NCBI GenBank assembly: GCA_003254905.1
Contig: QANU01043359.1
Span: forward strand, 283,970 to 347,969
Direction of reading: 5' to 3'
Length of the DNA stretch: 64,000 nucleotides
Source: Nissolia schottii
Lineage: Eukaryota; Streptophyta; Magnoliopsida; Fabales; Fabaceae
The position numbers and the translations under genes were made by a program. Position 1 is the first letter of the stretch. Each line of letters opens with the position of its first letter. Shown piece by piece: positions 9,580 through 22,834 of the stretch. Under the pieces are notes generated by a model. That model made no database searches. It saw only the letters and a program-made list of their open reading frames with translations, and was not told the DNA's origin.

Positions 9580-12500
9580 TTAACTTGAAGCTGCACTTGG
9601 TACTGGTACTGGTACTGATTTTGAGTCCTCTGCCCTCTCATGTTCTTTGTTGAGCATCTGAAATTACATTTTAGAAGACATGAATAACATGAAATCAGTG
9701 ATGATTTAGCAACACCTTTCACTTGATAAGCTTATTATTCAAGACTTCAGAAAACCAATGCACACAGTCGTAACCAGAGCATGAGTGCATCAAGTTTCTA
9801 GCTTAATAAACTTGAATCTAACTAGAGGAGGACCAACTTGATTTTTCCCCCAACCATACCAAAATTGTTATTTGCATGAAACAATAACAAACCTAAATAC
9901 AAAGGCATCTGGAAACATCAATAATAAATAGCAGAGAGATTCAGGGTAGTGTGTCTCACCTTGTTGTTAATCAAGTTGTGGAGTGCAATTACACTTCTAA
10001 TGAGAGACGAGAGGTATATTACCAGCATCATATCATTGGTTTTCACTACACATATAGGACAAGGATCAACAATCAACAAAAAAAACCTTAGCAAAAAAAC
10101 ATGATATTCACACTTAACATGAATTAACAATCTAAACCTGCAAAAGCCTTGATTAGATCCGTGACATTAAGATTTGGTAGCAGGTTGAACACATCCTAAA
10201 AATTTCATTAAGAAAATTGGTGAAAACAATAATGGAATTTTAAAAAATTGTAATATTCTAAATTAAATTAAGATGTAGATCAGCTGAAAATACTATAATC
10301 AAGAATCAAGATCCAATTGATAACACCACCAAAGGATCAGAATTTATTAAACAATGAAATGAGAAGAAAACCTGCAGATGGTACAGGATCTCATGGTTCA
10401 AGGGAAGCTTTCCATCAATGACAAGGTCAAGGTAACTCCTTATATCTTTAAGTCTCGCATCCAAACCCTTCAAGGCTGTGAGTTTTGCGCTCACCTATGC
10501 AACAAACTACATAGTCAGGATTCATTCTTTTGCCAAAACAAACCACAAACTATTGCAGGGAAAACAGCTATTAAGAGAATAGCACTAAGAAAAAACAAAA
10601 CAAAGAGAAAGGAACTAATAAACAAGGATAAGTCTAACAAAACACCTCTGTTGCAAGGGTGCTAATGGTTGTATCCTTCACATCTCTAAGCAAGTGTTCA
10701 ACACCTGCACAAGGGTAAGAAGGATTTAAAATTAAAAGCACAGGAAAACTTGTTTAGACAACTGTCCGGATAAAATTAAAAAGCTCCAGTATTACAAAAA
10801 TTATAAAGTGAACAACATAAAAATAAACCATAGAAAATTTGCAGCAGTTATATATCCCATGGCTTACCTATTTCCTCAACTTCATGAGCAGCAATCTCGG
10901 ATGTGACATGCACAAAGACCTTTTGGCTTTTCTGAGTGGCATTCTGAATTCGGAAGCTCCCACCATTATATAAAGCAAAATTACTTTTGAATAATATCAA
11001 TAAAATCAGAAATTACAAAAAGCACATAAAGTTCTACCTCTTTAACCTCTTCAACTGCATAGTATGCTTTCGTTGGAATTCCCAGCTCTTTGGGTTCAAC
11101 ATCAATTATAACCAAAACAGGATTTGGAACATAGCTGCAAAGTGTTGAGCTTGATCAACTTAGATAAAGATTATAAGGGATACAGAAAAGAATGATAATG
11201 AATAATAACCAAGAAAGATCATAAAAAGTAAAACATTGAATATGCCATGTAAAGCTTCAACCAAATCATAACAATTTTGTTCATGAGAATAAAAAGAGAC
11301 GAATTTTCCACGTCTAGGTCATGAAGTAAAGATAAAAGGGGGGAAATATTGGCACTCAAATGATGTTTAAAAAAATTTAAATAAATTAAAAAAAAAAAAG
11401 AGGTCCCGAAGTATCACTCTACACAAGATTTCAGCTTAGTAAACATACTCATTAAATAACCCATGAATGTCGAGGTCATTTTCACGCAGCTTTGGACCAG
11501 TGCTATACCATCCCACAACATTCTCCTTTGCTGTAAAACAAAAAATAATTCCATGTTTGATTAGATCCCATATCCAATTGAAAGAAAGATACAAGAAAAG
11601 GAAATATTTACCTAGTCATACCGTTTATTCTCTTAAACATGGAAAACATTGATTCATGGTAATTGTGGTCAAGAAACCAGATGCTAGGATCCTTGTCATC
11701 TTCTTCAAAGGGAACTGTTGAATAAAGAACTCAACAATTAGTGGGAGATACACAATTCACTTTTCCTAATAGCTCTTGATATTAAATAACAATCAGTTGA
11801 GCAAGATATATGTTGAAAGTAATACATTCAATTTGATTTCCAGCATAGTATCCATACCAATGCAGCAACTAGTGCCATGGGAAACTTCAAGATAATTTCT
11901 TATAATTCATTATATACGTTAAACATGTCAATCTAATAAGAAGTTACCACTTCTGAAAAACTGTCTTCAAGAGTTCTTACAAATAATATATGAGACAAAC
12001 TGAGAAAGCATTAAGGAAAAAAAAAATAAATAAAAAATACACACACACACACACACAGAGCACTTCAGCCATCACATAAACTTCCTGCAGAAATTTGCAG
12101 AGTTAAAAAATTCTCCGTCATCAATCTCTGTATAATAATGTGTCTAATGTGTTATAATTTTGTTGGTTTAATAAATAAATAATGAAGGGGAAATTATTTA
12201 AGAAGAGCTTGGCTATTAAGCTCAATAACTCATTGTGCGAACAATCACGAATGAACATGATTGGTGTAAAGTCGCATGGTTTTTCAGAAATCAAGGTTGC
12301 TTTTCAGTGAAATAAGGCTTGCACTTTCTTAAAAACCAAACTAGCATGTTTCTTACTGCTTTCCCACACAGTTTTGTCGAGCCATACATCTTTTGCCATT
12401 TAAGAAAGCAACCAACATGATGGAATTGGCTTTTAAGGAAGTTACCATCAGAATTCCGGTCATAGCCATTAGGTTTTCTTCTTCCCCTAACTATCATTCA

Positions 12501-13130
12501 CGTTGAAGAAGGGAATCACGAATTTCAAAGATTCTGGGCGACGTTAACGGAACTACTTTGAAGCGAGAACCCTAGGGAACTACATCTTACACTCTCACAC
12601 CTAATGCCCATTCCTAATATGACAAGAGTATTAGTTATCATGTCTGTCATATACATCAAAGTATGAAAGGTTACATTAATCCAAAGTCATAAATCTGGTT
12701 TGTTCACTATGGATTCAAAAATTCCAATCTTACTACTAGCTTTAAGATACTCCTATCAGGTGTTCTTCAAATAGATCAGCTAAATTTGAGAGTAGAAAAT
12801 TAAACTCCCACACTACTTTTGCCTTAGTTTTGATTTTTAGGGCACAAATTCCCAAAACGAAGCGTTGCCATCAATTGAAAAAAATAATTAAGTTGAGCTA
12901 ACAGGAAAACGAAGAAGATAGATCCAGAGAGAGGAAGAGGAACCTGCGTAGCTGTTGGTGACGTCGACGGTGCCCTTGAAGGTGGAGCCCAACAAGACGC
13001 CGACGACGCGCTTGCGCGTGTCCTTGGCGACCCTGTTGTAGTTGTCGACTATGCTCAGCAACACCAAAGGGTGAACTATCACCTTCTCTATCGCTCGCGA
13101 TGATATTTGCTGCGTCTTTATCACGTCCAT
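9580..13130 (-). CDS. RPN8: 26S proteasome non-ATPase regulatory subunit 7 (RPN8, MPN domain)
   Basis: Ten coding exons on the minus strand, each with GT-AG ends and matching phase: 13130-12944, 11714-11622, 11530-11449, 11134-11038, 10943-10868, 10704-10646, 10494-10372, 10195-10138, 10045-9960 and 9657-9580. They give 312 residues starting MDVIKTQQ and ending SAASS, the normal plant length. RPN8 is a lid subunit of the 26S proteasome and pairs with the deubiquitinase RPN11. The MPN domain fills about the first 180 residues, with [16 protein letters not shown] and GVLLGS. The metal-binding JAMM residues are absent (GWYSTGPK instead of GWYHSHP), as expected for this non-catalytic subunit. The C-terminal helices include [20 protein letters not shown]. 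The start is the first ATG; the upstream in-frame residues lack one. Confidence 0.97.
12031..12058. repeat. (CA)n microsatellite in RPN8 intron 1
   Basis: A run of CA dinucleotides within the first intron of RPN8. Confidence 0.85.
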
Positions 13131-13356
13131 TGCTTCCTCTCTTTCTCCCCTCTGCGACAAACCCTCTTCTCTTTTTCTTTTCCCTCTTTCTCACTCTTCC
13201 TCCTTCTCCTCCTCCCACTATGTGTTCAACAACTTTTCTTTTCCTTCTTCGATTTTCTTTCTCAACCTTCTCACTTACAGCCTGGTTTTTCCTTTTTTTG
13301 AGTTCGGCTTTCGTGTTGGACACGAAGACGGGAACCATACTTGTATCATACGGGCC

Positions 13357-13461
13357 TGGGCTGACTTTTTTGGTCATCCTTGGCTCATTTTCTAAATGGG
13401 CCGAGTGCCTCAAGCTAAAACGTCAATAACCCGGTCACTCGGCCCCATTTTACATTGGGCC
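13357..13461 (-). promoter_or_regulatory. Cluster of TGGGCY (site II) elements upstream of RPN8
   Basis: TGGGCT at 13357-13362 and TGGGCC at 13397-13402 and 13456-13461 lie 227-331 bases above the RPN8 start codon. Site II elements are known TCP-factor targets in promoters of plant ribosomal, proteasomal and other growth-linked genes. Function here is inferred from motif and position. Confidence 0.55.
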
Positions 13462-13499
13462 TGCAACGCTCCTTTTAAGGGGATTTTGATGCTTGATTG

Positions 13500-14018
13500 C
13501 ATAGTTATTAAACCTCCGAGACTTGACCTGGTTACCTTATCGAGTCACTAGGCCATTGGTTCAATCAATGGGTCATTGATTCAACCAGTGGGTTATTAAG
13601 TCACTTGTTAAATCGGATATAATTAAATAAATATATTAAAATTTAAATAAATATAATGAAATGACCTAAATAATTAATAATTTAAATATTTTAGGTATGA
13701 TATATATATATATATATATAATCATTGAAATATTATAACATAACAAACGCATGATATGGTGATAAGTATTTATAACTCTTCTTTTTGGTCATTTAAATGC
13801 CATTTGTGATAAAATTAAATTTACAAATTTATTTTTAGTAACACTTAGTGTAAATAATATATATTTTTTAATTAGATTGCCTTAACACAATAAAATGTGT
13901 AGACTAGTGGTAATAGAGTGAGTACTTTTTCTTTAGGTGCCAAGCTCAAGTACCATGTTTAACACACTGGTCGAGTCATCGGGTTTCAAGTCGGGTCGAG
14001 TCAGGTTTAATAACTATA
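13500..14018. mobile_element. Non-autonomous hAT element (MITE-like)
   Basis: The element starts CATAGTTATTAAACCT and ends in the near-perfect inverse AGGTTTAATAACTATA. A perfect 8-bp duplication, CTTGATTG, flanks it at 13492-13499 and 14019-14026. Subterminal stretches contain repeated GAGTC/GGGTC words; the middle is AT-rich with a (TA)n run. No coding capacity is seen. Its first nine bases match those of the element at 53555. Confidence 0.88.
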
Positions 14019-14750
14019 CTTGATTGTGTATCATTCCATCTAGTGTCTTTTAATATTGCCTTGTATGTTATTGGTAAAGTGAAGCAAATTACAAAAGAAA
14101 GCAACTAAATACACTATGGGCAACCAACAAGAAATACAGGTTTAACCTCATCCGAATAAGGAACACATCAGAGATGAACCCTATCATATCTTGCTGTTAC
14201 AGTTGGTCAAGGCACGCTTGTCGTTTTTTATAATTCCTTTGACAAAAAAAAAAAATAAACCTATCATGACCAGTGTCTCCTATTTAGCAAAGAAATTTGC
14301 AACAAGGTTACCAGCACGAAGCACCAAAACAAAATAGACATCCTAATCTCGTTTCACCAAACACTTAGTTCCATGATAATTGAAAGAAAATGGCAGCGAG
14401 CTTGCTTATCCTCAAATAATATCATCCAAGCATCTCAACAATCAATTTCATAATAAATGCTTTAGAACCCCAAATTTCAAGTAATGCCTTTTAATATTGT
14501 TGTTAACCTTGGTGAATTTTTGCTTAGATATTTGATTGTCATATTTTACTAGTTTAGGGTTTGCTTTAACTTTTAATTTAGGGTTTACTTCAATCGGAAA
14601 AGGTTGTTAGGGCATCTCCAATGGGATTAAAACAAGAGTCCTACTTAACCCAAAAAAAACAGAAGAGTCTTTGTTCCTATTTTTTTGAAATACCTCTTGT
14701 TATTTACCATTAGAGTTGAAAAATGGGAAGTCTCACCTTGATAACAAAAA

Positions 14751-14964
14751 TGCTACATGTACACCTAATTTTATACACCCATACATACACCATTACTAAT
14801 GCACAAACTTTATTCTCATGAGTGCATAAACATTACAAATTTATAGATGATATTCTCAATTATACTTAATTAAGTGCACAAACATTATAGGCATTAAAAC
14901 ACAAACTTTATGTATATCAGTATAGGTGTATGTATGGTATATATTTTTTGGTGTACGTGTAGCA
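14751..14964. mobile_element. Short TIR element (MITE), copy 1
   Basis: A 214-bp segment with inverted ends TGCTACATGTACACC / GGTGTACGTGTAGCA. It resembles the reverse complement of 61590-61803 along its whole length, which is the same size, so both belong to one MITE family. Target duplication is not clear. Confidence 0.75.
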
Positions 14965-17502
14965 TGACTCCTTTGATAATGTCATCTAAAATAGTCACTT
15001 TGATCCCTACCACGCTTTGAATAAATAATTACGTGACGTGTAATTTAAATTAAACGTGCTTTATTTTTTATTTTTAATAAAAGAAAGAAAGAAAGTCATG
15101 CATTAACTAGCTTTGGAGATTGTGTTTAGCATCAGAATTTTGATTGTTACCATTGCGTTTGGTCTAATGCACATTATAACTGTCGATGAATTAACTCTTT
15201 TTTTTTTTTTGTAGAGAAAATAACAAAGCAAGGCTACACGACAATATCTTAGAGATGGGAGCATCAAGCTCTTCCCCATCCCTTCCCAGCAAGTATTTAT
15301 GAATAAGAAGTTGGACCCCGGGGCAAGTTATCATGATGCTGAATTTTCCAAACGAGATTTCCAAGGAGATCCCAATTGGCTAGCGAGAATCTCTCAGCCC
15401 CAAACTCCCAAACTACTTGGGACTAAAAATAGTATTCTAGTTGGCAAGATTAAAACTAGTAGTGCCATTTCCACCATTCCAAACCTAGTTCTTGTTTGAT
15501 ATCATATTGACAAAGTAACAATCATATTTGATATCGTCAAGCATGCATGCCGGTAGAGCTCTTTGGAAACGCGAACTGGTGTTGTTGTGTTTGCCGACGA
15601 CTGGTGGTCGATGTCGGTGATGATTTGTGGTTGACGATGGTTAGTTGGTGGTTGACAATGGCAATGGTGATGCTTGACAATATTAGGTTTGATCAATGCA
15701 AATTTGTTCCTGTTACGGATAACAAACGAGCTAAGCCGAGTTAACCTGCATTTAAATGAGTTGAGCCAAGCCGAGTTGGTTTTTTAGTCGAGTTAGAAAT
15801 TCATGTTCATCCCGTTTAGTAAAATGTTCGCTAGTTGGTAAGTTAGTTCGCAAGCCACCACAAAAATTGAGAAAAAAAAAATGAAAAACTAACATTTAAG
15901 CTAATTTTAAGTAAATGATGTAATTATTATTTTTAGTATTTTTATAAATTTAATAAATTATAATTATAGAGATATATACATACTCAATGATTCTATTGTT
16001 CCCAAGAAGGTTATTCCTAGAAAAAGCTTTCACAAGAATATGTTTTGAAAGTGTTTGGTTGCAAATTGAACTCTTAACAACATTCTCGAAACAATATAGT
16101 TTTATTTTATGAATATACCCATGACAAAACAATGTGTGTAGGCGGTGGTCTGACACCGTCCAACAGTGGTCCGCCGCTGTTCAGTGGTGGCCTGTTGCGG
16201 TCAACGGTGATCCGTCCTTGTTGGTCGTGGTCCGCCGTCGGTCGGGCGGTGGTCCGTCATTGGTCGACAATGGTTCGTTGCCAGCTGGAGGTGGTCTGTC
16301 ACCGGTTGGCGATGGACGACCGACAAGTGGTGTTGACCTAGGGTATGAGGTACCAATTTGGTCTTTTTATGTATCAAAATATTCCAATCTCATAGGAATC
16401 CAACTATCCCATGGGGAGATGAGAATGAAAATGATGCAATTTTCATTCCTGAGAATACAAGTTACTCGAGAATGTTTTTAAAAACTTTGAGCTAAACATG
16501 AGAATGTTACATTCTATGGTCACATTCCCAGGAATAAGAGAAAATTCTGCGAGGCACACGCCCTTAAGGGAGTCATGTTAAATTATCTGAAGCATAAACA
16601 AAAATTGTGATTCATACACAAATTGGTGACTGTCACTAGGGGTTAGGGAAAAAGTTGGGGATCAAGTAAAGTTAATGGTTACAAATAAAATGGGTTGAAT
16701 TAGCATAAAAGGATTAAAACTACAATAAAAAAAATCAATTTTTTTCAACCCACCCCACTTATCCATTGCTTAACTCACGAGTCAATCGAGTTCAACCCAT
16801 GCAAATTGAAAATTTTAAAGAATTAAAAATTCCACTCGTCCCAAAGTGGGGAAAAAAGAAAGTAACCAAGTTGCTCACCCCGTCCCGCATACCAAGTTGA
16901 ACCCGTTTTATCATCATTGGTTCCTGCCTGGTGGATTTGGTAGATGTCAATTCTTCTATACTTGCATGATCTCTTCAGTTTAAGCCATTTCATGAATGTA
17001 ATATCGCAGGGGAAAAAAAGGACGCGTGGTTAAGCTACAGAAAACTTCCCAATAGTTATAAGACTGCACCGAATAATTAGATATTCCTGTCATACCCAAT
17101 CCATGGCTTCTGTTTCCACACCCAATAGTATATATAAAGAACTTCGTCGTCACCCTTTTATTTCGTGCTCAAAGCGTAATTAAGTTGCATGTCTAGACTA
17201 CCACTTAAACAGCACTCCATAATTGAATATTTATATGTTATGAAAAGGACATTTAAGGTTGATTGATTCAAGCACTATCAAACATACTATAGGGCACTCG
17301 TCAAGTGAAGGAAAAGATATCGATCATTTTCTTTCAAATATAACATATTACATGGCTCGTCAAGTGAAGGCTACACTATGAATAAGAAGAAACCTACCCA
17401 ACGGTAAAATATAAAATGCTGATATTCCCGATTCTGGAAAATAACAATAAAGGAAACTTTCATCAGAAAAAATTTGGCTTCACTGATTGAAAAACATAAG
17501 AA
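14965..17502. other. Intergenic with GGTGGTC-rich low-complexity patches
   Basis: No gene that I can support. Patches at 15580-15680 and 16138-16335 are rich in GTGGTCCG and GGTGG words and create meaningless open frames. The stretch 15740-15860 has GAGTTGAGCC and related words reminiscent of TIR-element arms, without definable ends. The part near 17503 should include the eIF3f 3' untranslated region. Confidence 0.5.
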
Positions 17503-20500
17503 TCACAGAATTTGAGCAGCTGTGTTCAATTTCTCGGCCAAGCTAAGCTGTGTCCTTGTGATGCTAGATAAATATAGCAAGAGCAAGTTATCCTGAAATG
17601 GAAGAAACATCATTATCAGCTCAATAAAACAATGAACGGGAAGCAGAAAGACATACTCTTAAGTCTTAAACCAATAAAATAACAAAGAAAACTCTGCTTA
17701 ATCATATTTTGCAATTGTTTTCAAAAAATATAAAACCCAAACCAGGTTATTTAGCTACCATTAAAACGGTAAAACATAAAAACATGATGTTACCTGCAAA
17801 CTGTCATTGACAAGCTTATCGAGAACTGATGGGGTCAATTTAGGAAGGGAACCTATAGCATCCGATATAAATCTCCCAATTTTGTTATCTGGAGCAACAC
17901 GCCCTTCCTGAGATGAAAAAATAGTAAATACAATCTCCTTAGACAAGGTGAGTGTTCAGAGAGAGTAATTTTATCATACCACAACATCATCAACATATTT
18001 GTACATGTCATCAATCAAGGCTAGTAGATGTTCCATTGACACTTCCATCCCTTCTAAATCAGTGGGAATTTTGTCAACAGTGGTTGACTTCAGGGTATCA
18101 ACTGCAATTGCCACAGAATAAACATGCAATCAGCTTCAATCAATCAAAATGAAGAACATTTTTTATTCAACTAACATCACTAAGTTAAGCTTAAACACTA
18201 CCTATAAGAGAGAACATTTTCACAAAAATTGCAAATGAACACCTAAAAAAGACATTGCACGGTATAAGAATGAGAAAAACCTCACAAAAATAAAAAGCCA
18301 GAGCACTCTTCTGTGCAATAAAAATAAATAAATGAACAGCTTAAATATATGCGAACCTCAAACCAATCGTTTAACAAAGGGCCATGAAAATGCCTTACAT
18401 TTCATACATAAGTAATAAGCAGAAAGAAAACAGTTTGTGGAGACTTTTCAGCAAATTCAACTATTCAAGCATTAATTCTCTTAAATGATTACAACTCACT
18501 TCATTTCAGGCAAGATTTTCTCTAAAATACAGCAGAGAAATACCAGCTATTGACTATGAGAAAGGGAAATTAAAAACACCTCTCTCTGCAGAAGTATCCA
18601 AGAAAGCAAGCATATAAGCTTCTGGAAATACGAAAAAGGAAAAATTAAACAAGAGCTTCATAGTTATGACTTACATCCAATTCGCTCAGCTTCAACCATA
18701 CGAAGATCCAATGGAATTTCTTGAAACTGCGCAGCAATTTTCCGGTCTCCAAGAGATAAATTATTTGAAACATATGCTTTAATAGTACCCCCTCCATTTG
18801 TGAATCCTGTATCAACAGTCAAATGTATGGGATTGGGCACTTCTCTGGAATAAAATTCATGGATTAATACACTGCCACCAGTTACACCAAGACCAGTTGA
18901 ATACCTGCACCAAGTAACCAAAGTCAACATTTCTTTTTCTCTCAGAAACGGAATTGAAAAAGGAGATGCAAACAAACAGCAGCAGAAGAAACATTAAAGC
19001 ATAAAACAAACAGCTTTCCAGTTGCTTTGCATATTAATCAGTGAAGTTCCCGTGAATAAACAAAACATTTGCTTTAATCTTTACTAAGATACAACAGAAC
19101 TAAGCCCATCAAATAAAAGTTATCGGGTTACAAAAAATTGAGAGAAAATCTTGCATTCCCCTCCACACAAAAACACAAAAATTAACAAATAAAACGCACT
19201 TCCAAAAACCAAAGTAAGCATTTTTAACCTTGGCCTTCAGAATATCAAGGCTTTCTTGCCACACAACTCATTGAGAATACTATTATGTAGCACATGAGCA
19301 CTAACTTTGACACAATATAGAACATTAAGAAAAATTAAAAGAAATCCCCTTACCATCCAACTATTACTTCCTTTGGATTCACTTTTTGGTGGGATACTAA
19401 CATATTGTGGTGATACTCAATATCCAATGCAACCTGAAAAGAAAAATTGAACAATTAGAACAATTCTTTTTGAGAATCAGAAAACAATAATCTAATACAA
19501 TTATACAGCTGATGCTTAAATAGTCGCCACAACCAGAGGAGAACTAATAACGCAAGACTGTAAAAGGGTCAGTAAAAGAGTCAAGAAAATTTTTGGCATA
19601 GAAATAGAACTATTTCCAGTGGTCTTAAATAATAGTACTAAGTGTGCCAACTATAGCCAACTATACAGGTACCCAATATCTGTATTGTCCACATTTCATG
19701 TAAAACAAATTTACAAGCATGAACTTCATCGCTAATTCATCCTAATAGCTTCATAAAACTATTAACCCAACCCACAAGGAGAATTAAGTGAAAAACAAAC
19801 TGCCTCAAAAGGAGATAAAGTGGAGGAAAGCCTAAACTGAATAAGAAGCTACCCTAGTCAGAGATGAAGTTCAGGATATGTAGTTCTAGGATTCATGAGA
19901 ATCGACCAAACCTTATTGCCTGTAAAAGGTTTGAGCCGAATTTCTATTTATTGATACTTTCTTCCCCAACTTCCTTCCACTGCTAGTTTCAAAATATGAA
20001 TGAAACTTCCAGATAAATGCGAGACAAGAAAACTCAATAGCCCAGTTTTGGTTGTTCTCAAATAATTCACCATCAGAGAGAGCTAAGCGCACACACGCTG
20101 CACAGCTATATTGTAGGTATGAACTAACAATTAACAAGAAAATACCGTAATAAACTAATAATAACAATCACAGACACCAACCTAGTAAATTCAAATGCCG
20201 CAATATTTAGCACATGCACGGAATACATCGGATCAAATCATACAAATCTATCCATGGACTGAAACAAATTGACTAAACTAAAATTCAATTAAAAAATTTA
20301 CAGATTTGTAACTGCTAAATTCCAATCACACATGCGGGTAACAAATTTCCACTCCTAACCGTTGCCGAAGAACAAATTTAACAACAAAAACAAAAATAAA
20401 AGTACAAAAAAAAATACAAAAAAAAAATAATAAGATCACGATGGAAATGGAGGAAAATGAAGGACCTGGTCGACGGACTCGTTATGAGGAACGGCGTAGG

Positions 20501-20696
20501 AGTTGCGGATATCGACAGTGCCATCGGGAAGGACGGAGCCGAGTAGCGTTCCGATGACGCGCTCCGCCTGGTCGGGGCGGCGAACGTAGCAGTCGCAGAT
20601 GTTGAAGACGACGAGAGGGTGCACTTTCGTGGACAAGCTCTGCGAAGAGGAGGAAGAGGAAGAGAACTGCAACACCGTGCGATCGGTCGCCGCCAT
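17503..20696 (-). CDS. EIF3F: Eukaryotic translation initiation factor 3 subunit F (MPN domain)
   Basis: Six coding exons on the minus strand with GT-AG ends and consistent phase: 20696-20466, 19433-19354, 18904-18675, 18101-17980, 17907-17794 and 17592-17503. They give 288 residues, near the plant norm of about 290. eIF3f is a subunit of the eIF3 complex, which loads mRNA on the 40S ribosome. The MPN core is clear: VHPLVVFNICDCYVRR, RVIGTLLGS and DIRNSYAVPHNES. As in RPN8 the JAMM metal site is missing (GWYSTGLG). The conserved VPNPIHLTVDTG and a C-terminal helix ending NTAAQIL follow. A serine run (residues 12-19) precedes the domain. The ATG at 20696 is the start because upstream in-frame codons lack an ATG and orthologues begin with a similar MA- sequence. 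Confidence 0.97.
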
Positions 20697-20797
20697 TGTT
20701 CGGAGCTCGATTGGATTCACTAGTAATCACTGCACCAAACGAGGCGTGCGAGAAAGACAGGAAAGAACTCTAATCTAAAGCTGCTACTGGTATTTGC

Positions 20798-20878
20798 TAG
20801 GGTTTTAGATATGGGCTCAGAAGCTTCTCTTCAAAACAATAAAAGTACTGGGTCACAATAAGGGGCCCAATTGGCCCA
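20798..20878 (-). promoter_or_regulatory. Telo-box and site II elements upstream of eIF3f
   Basis: A telo-box (AAAACCCTA on the minus strand, 20798-20806), TGGGCT at 20812-20817 and two GGCCCA words at 20864-20869 and 20873-20878 lie 100-180 bases above the start codon. The pairing of telo-box with site II is known in plant translation-gene promoters. Confidence 0.55.
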
Positions 20879-21289
20879 AGCATGAACCTCTTTTTTAGGG
20901 TCCACTTAACTTTGCTTCACCTTTTTTGTCAACCAAAAACATTGTTTGTTTAAGAAATAAATCCCAACTCCAAAAACAAAATTCTAGATGACGTTAACCG
21001 TGTTATGAAATAATAAGAGAAGAGTACGGAGTAGTAGAGAAAGAAAAGACAGAGAAGGAATCAATGCTCCCACTAAAAGTGGTGTCCCATTTTCATGTGT
21101 CACCCCATCCATTTTTTGAATTATTATATCCAATGTTTCACTATATATTTCATATTAAATTTTAATTCAAATAAAAAAAATTATCTCTTCAAATACACTA
21201 ACATGTTTCTCCTTCATTTATGGAAATATTGTACATACCATCTTTTCGCGAGTAATTTGTATAGGGAGCAAAGTTACCTGAACTCAAGT

Positions 21290-21420
21290 GGAGGGTGAGG
21301 AAGGCGTCTTGACAAAAACTCTAACATCTAGACAAAAGCTACAAGAGGGTTCCTCGCTCAGAAGAGTGTGTGGCAGTAGGGTGTACTTGCAAAGGCAATC
21401 TAACGCTCAAGTAAGCACAA
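21290..21420 (-). mobile_element. LTR fragment (R/U5-like)
   Basis: Read on the minus strand this contains CTTGAGCGTTAGATTGCC then TTTGCAAGTACACCC, the wording seen just after the transcription start in many plant gypsy LTRs. A similar stretch sits at about 40440-40500. It is only a short, old fragment. Confidence 0.4.
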
Positions 21421-21779
21421 GTATTATATGTGTTCCTTGCCACTAGCAAATTGTATCGAGATAGCTTGATGCATAGAAGTTCTTATAGAAGCTTGAACAT
21501 TACTTATATTAAAAAAGATCCAAATATCACCGGATCGACCTCGAACTTCATCAATTGCCACTAGATGATAGCCCAACCTATCCCAAAAATTTTCGCCCAC
21601 TTGAAACAATACCTTAGGTTAATTTCACAATCACTAAAGGGTGAAACTTTCTGGACCATCTCTGATGGATAACGCTTCCCCCTCCCCTTTTTTGCACTCC
21701 TAATATTCCACATCAAGATATTTATATAGTCGTAAATCGTAAAACACACCAAAAAGGAATGGAACCGGGATGCAGCCAA
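21421..21779 (-). mobile_element. L1-type LINE fragment (endonuclease start)
   Basis: Translation of the minus strand gives ILMWNIRSA, typical of the beginning of plant L1 ORF2, followed in another frame by RLGYHLVAIDEVRGRSGDIW and a downstream QAISIQF, which fit the endonuclease domain. Only about the first 110 codons remain and they are split between frames, with no reverse transcriptase. It is a short dead LINE piece. Confidence 0.55.
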
Positions 21780-22834
21780 TTACCAGCATCACGTTGCGGC
21801 CAATTGGTCCACCACCACCTTCCCATTACCCTCTCCCATACCTTAACTATAACTATAAATGACTAGTTAGTGTCACCGGAATTCTCAACAAATCTCTCCA
21901 ACCAAACATTATTTTGTTGAGAAAGACACTGATTTTTCTGTTTGCTTTGCTGTCTTCACAAATTGAAATATATAATAATAAATTAAAAAGTTGGCCACAC
22001 ACAGCATAGTGATTTATTTATCTTATCTGGGAGTGTATATCAAGCTAATCCTCAAGTGATGAAAAATAGGTGATGCAAGATTGATCATGTCTCCTTGTCA
22101 ATTGCATCATTCACATATAATATTTAGCAATGCGGATAGGACTTGCACCAGTTGCTATTTGATTACTCACTCGTCCTTGTCCTCATTTGAAAAAAAAAAT
22201 TAAAAAAGTAAAAATTAGTGCATTTTATTTAAAGACTGTTGTAGACAAATAAATAAAATACACTCTTGAACTCCATGTGTTATATGCCCTATTGATGAAC
22301 GCCGTGGGCGCAAAACAGGTAACGTCACACAACTAACCCAACGTCACTCCCAATATAATCAATAACACAAGGGTGCTGTGGAATATACTTTATGGCAACA
22401 AGCCAAAGGTAACACAGTAAGGACAATGCTCTAGAAAAAAAAAAGGGACAGAGAGGAATTATTATTATTATTATTATTATTTATATTTATTTGATGAAGT
22501 ACAGAGTCACAACTACACATCACACACGAGCTGGACCATCTTCCAGCAAAAAGTAGAGGAAAATTGGCCCACCATTACACGGAACACATGCAACCACCTA
22601 ATTATGATATTGCAGATAACATCCTTTACATACAAAATACAAAAAGCTTAACTGAAAAATAAAATAAAATAAAATAGAAGAAACAAAAGAAAATTAAAAA
22701 AAGGGGGGGGGGGTTGGAATTGAAACGGATGAAGATGAAACGAAAACCCACGAACTCGAGCTTGGTTCGGGGCTTTTTTGTAAATGCCCACACCTTGACG
22801 CTGATTACCAACGATCATGAGCCGTTGAATCTGT
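21780..22834. other. Intergenic; 3' flank of the aquaporin
   Basis: No gene is visible. An (ATT)n run lies at about 22457-22483. An A-run followed by an 11-base G-run at about 22694-22713 lies 120 bases beyond the aquaporin stop codon, within its likely 3' untranslated region or flank. Confidence 0.5.

Noticed and set aside
15299-15499. 66-codon frame beginning MNKKLDPGASY as a gene
   Set aside because: Nothing recognisable, no neighbouring exons of matching phase that I could find.
16132-16481. Overlapping frames in the GGTGGTCCG patch
   Set aside because: They come from low-complexity sequence, with two frames giving equally meaningless peptides.
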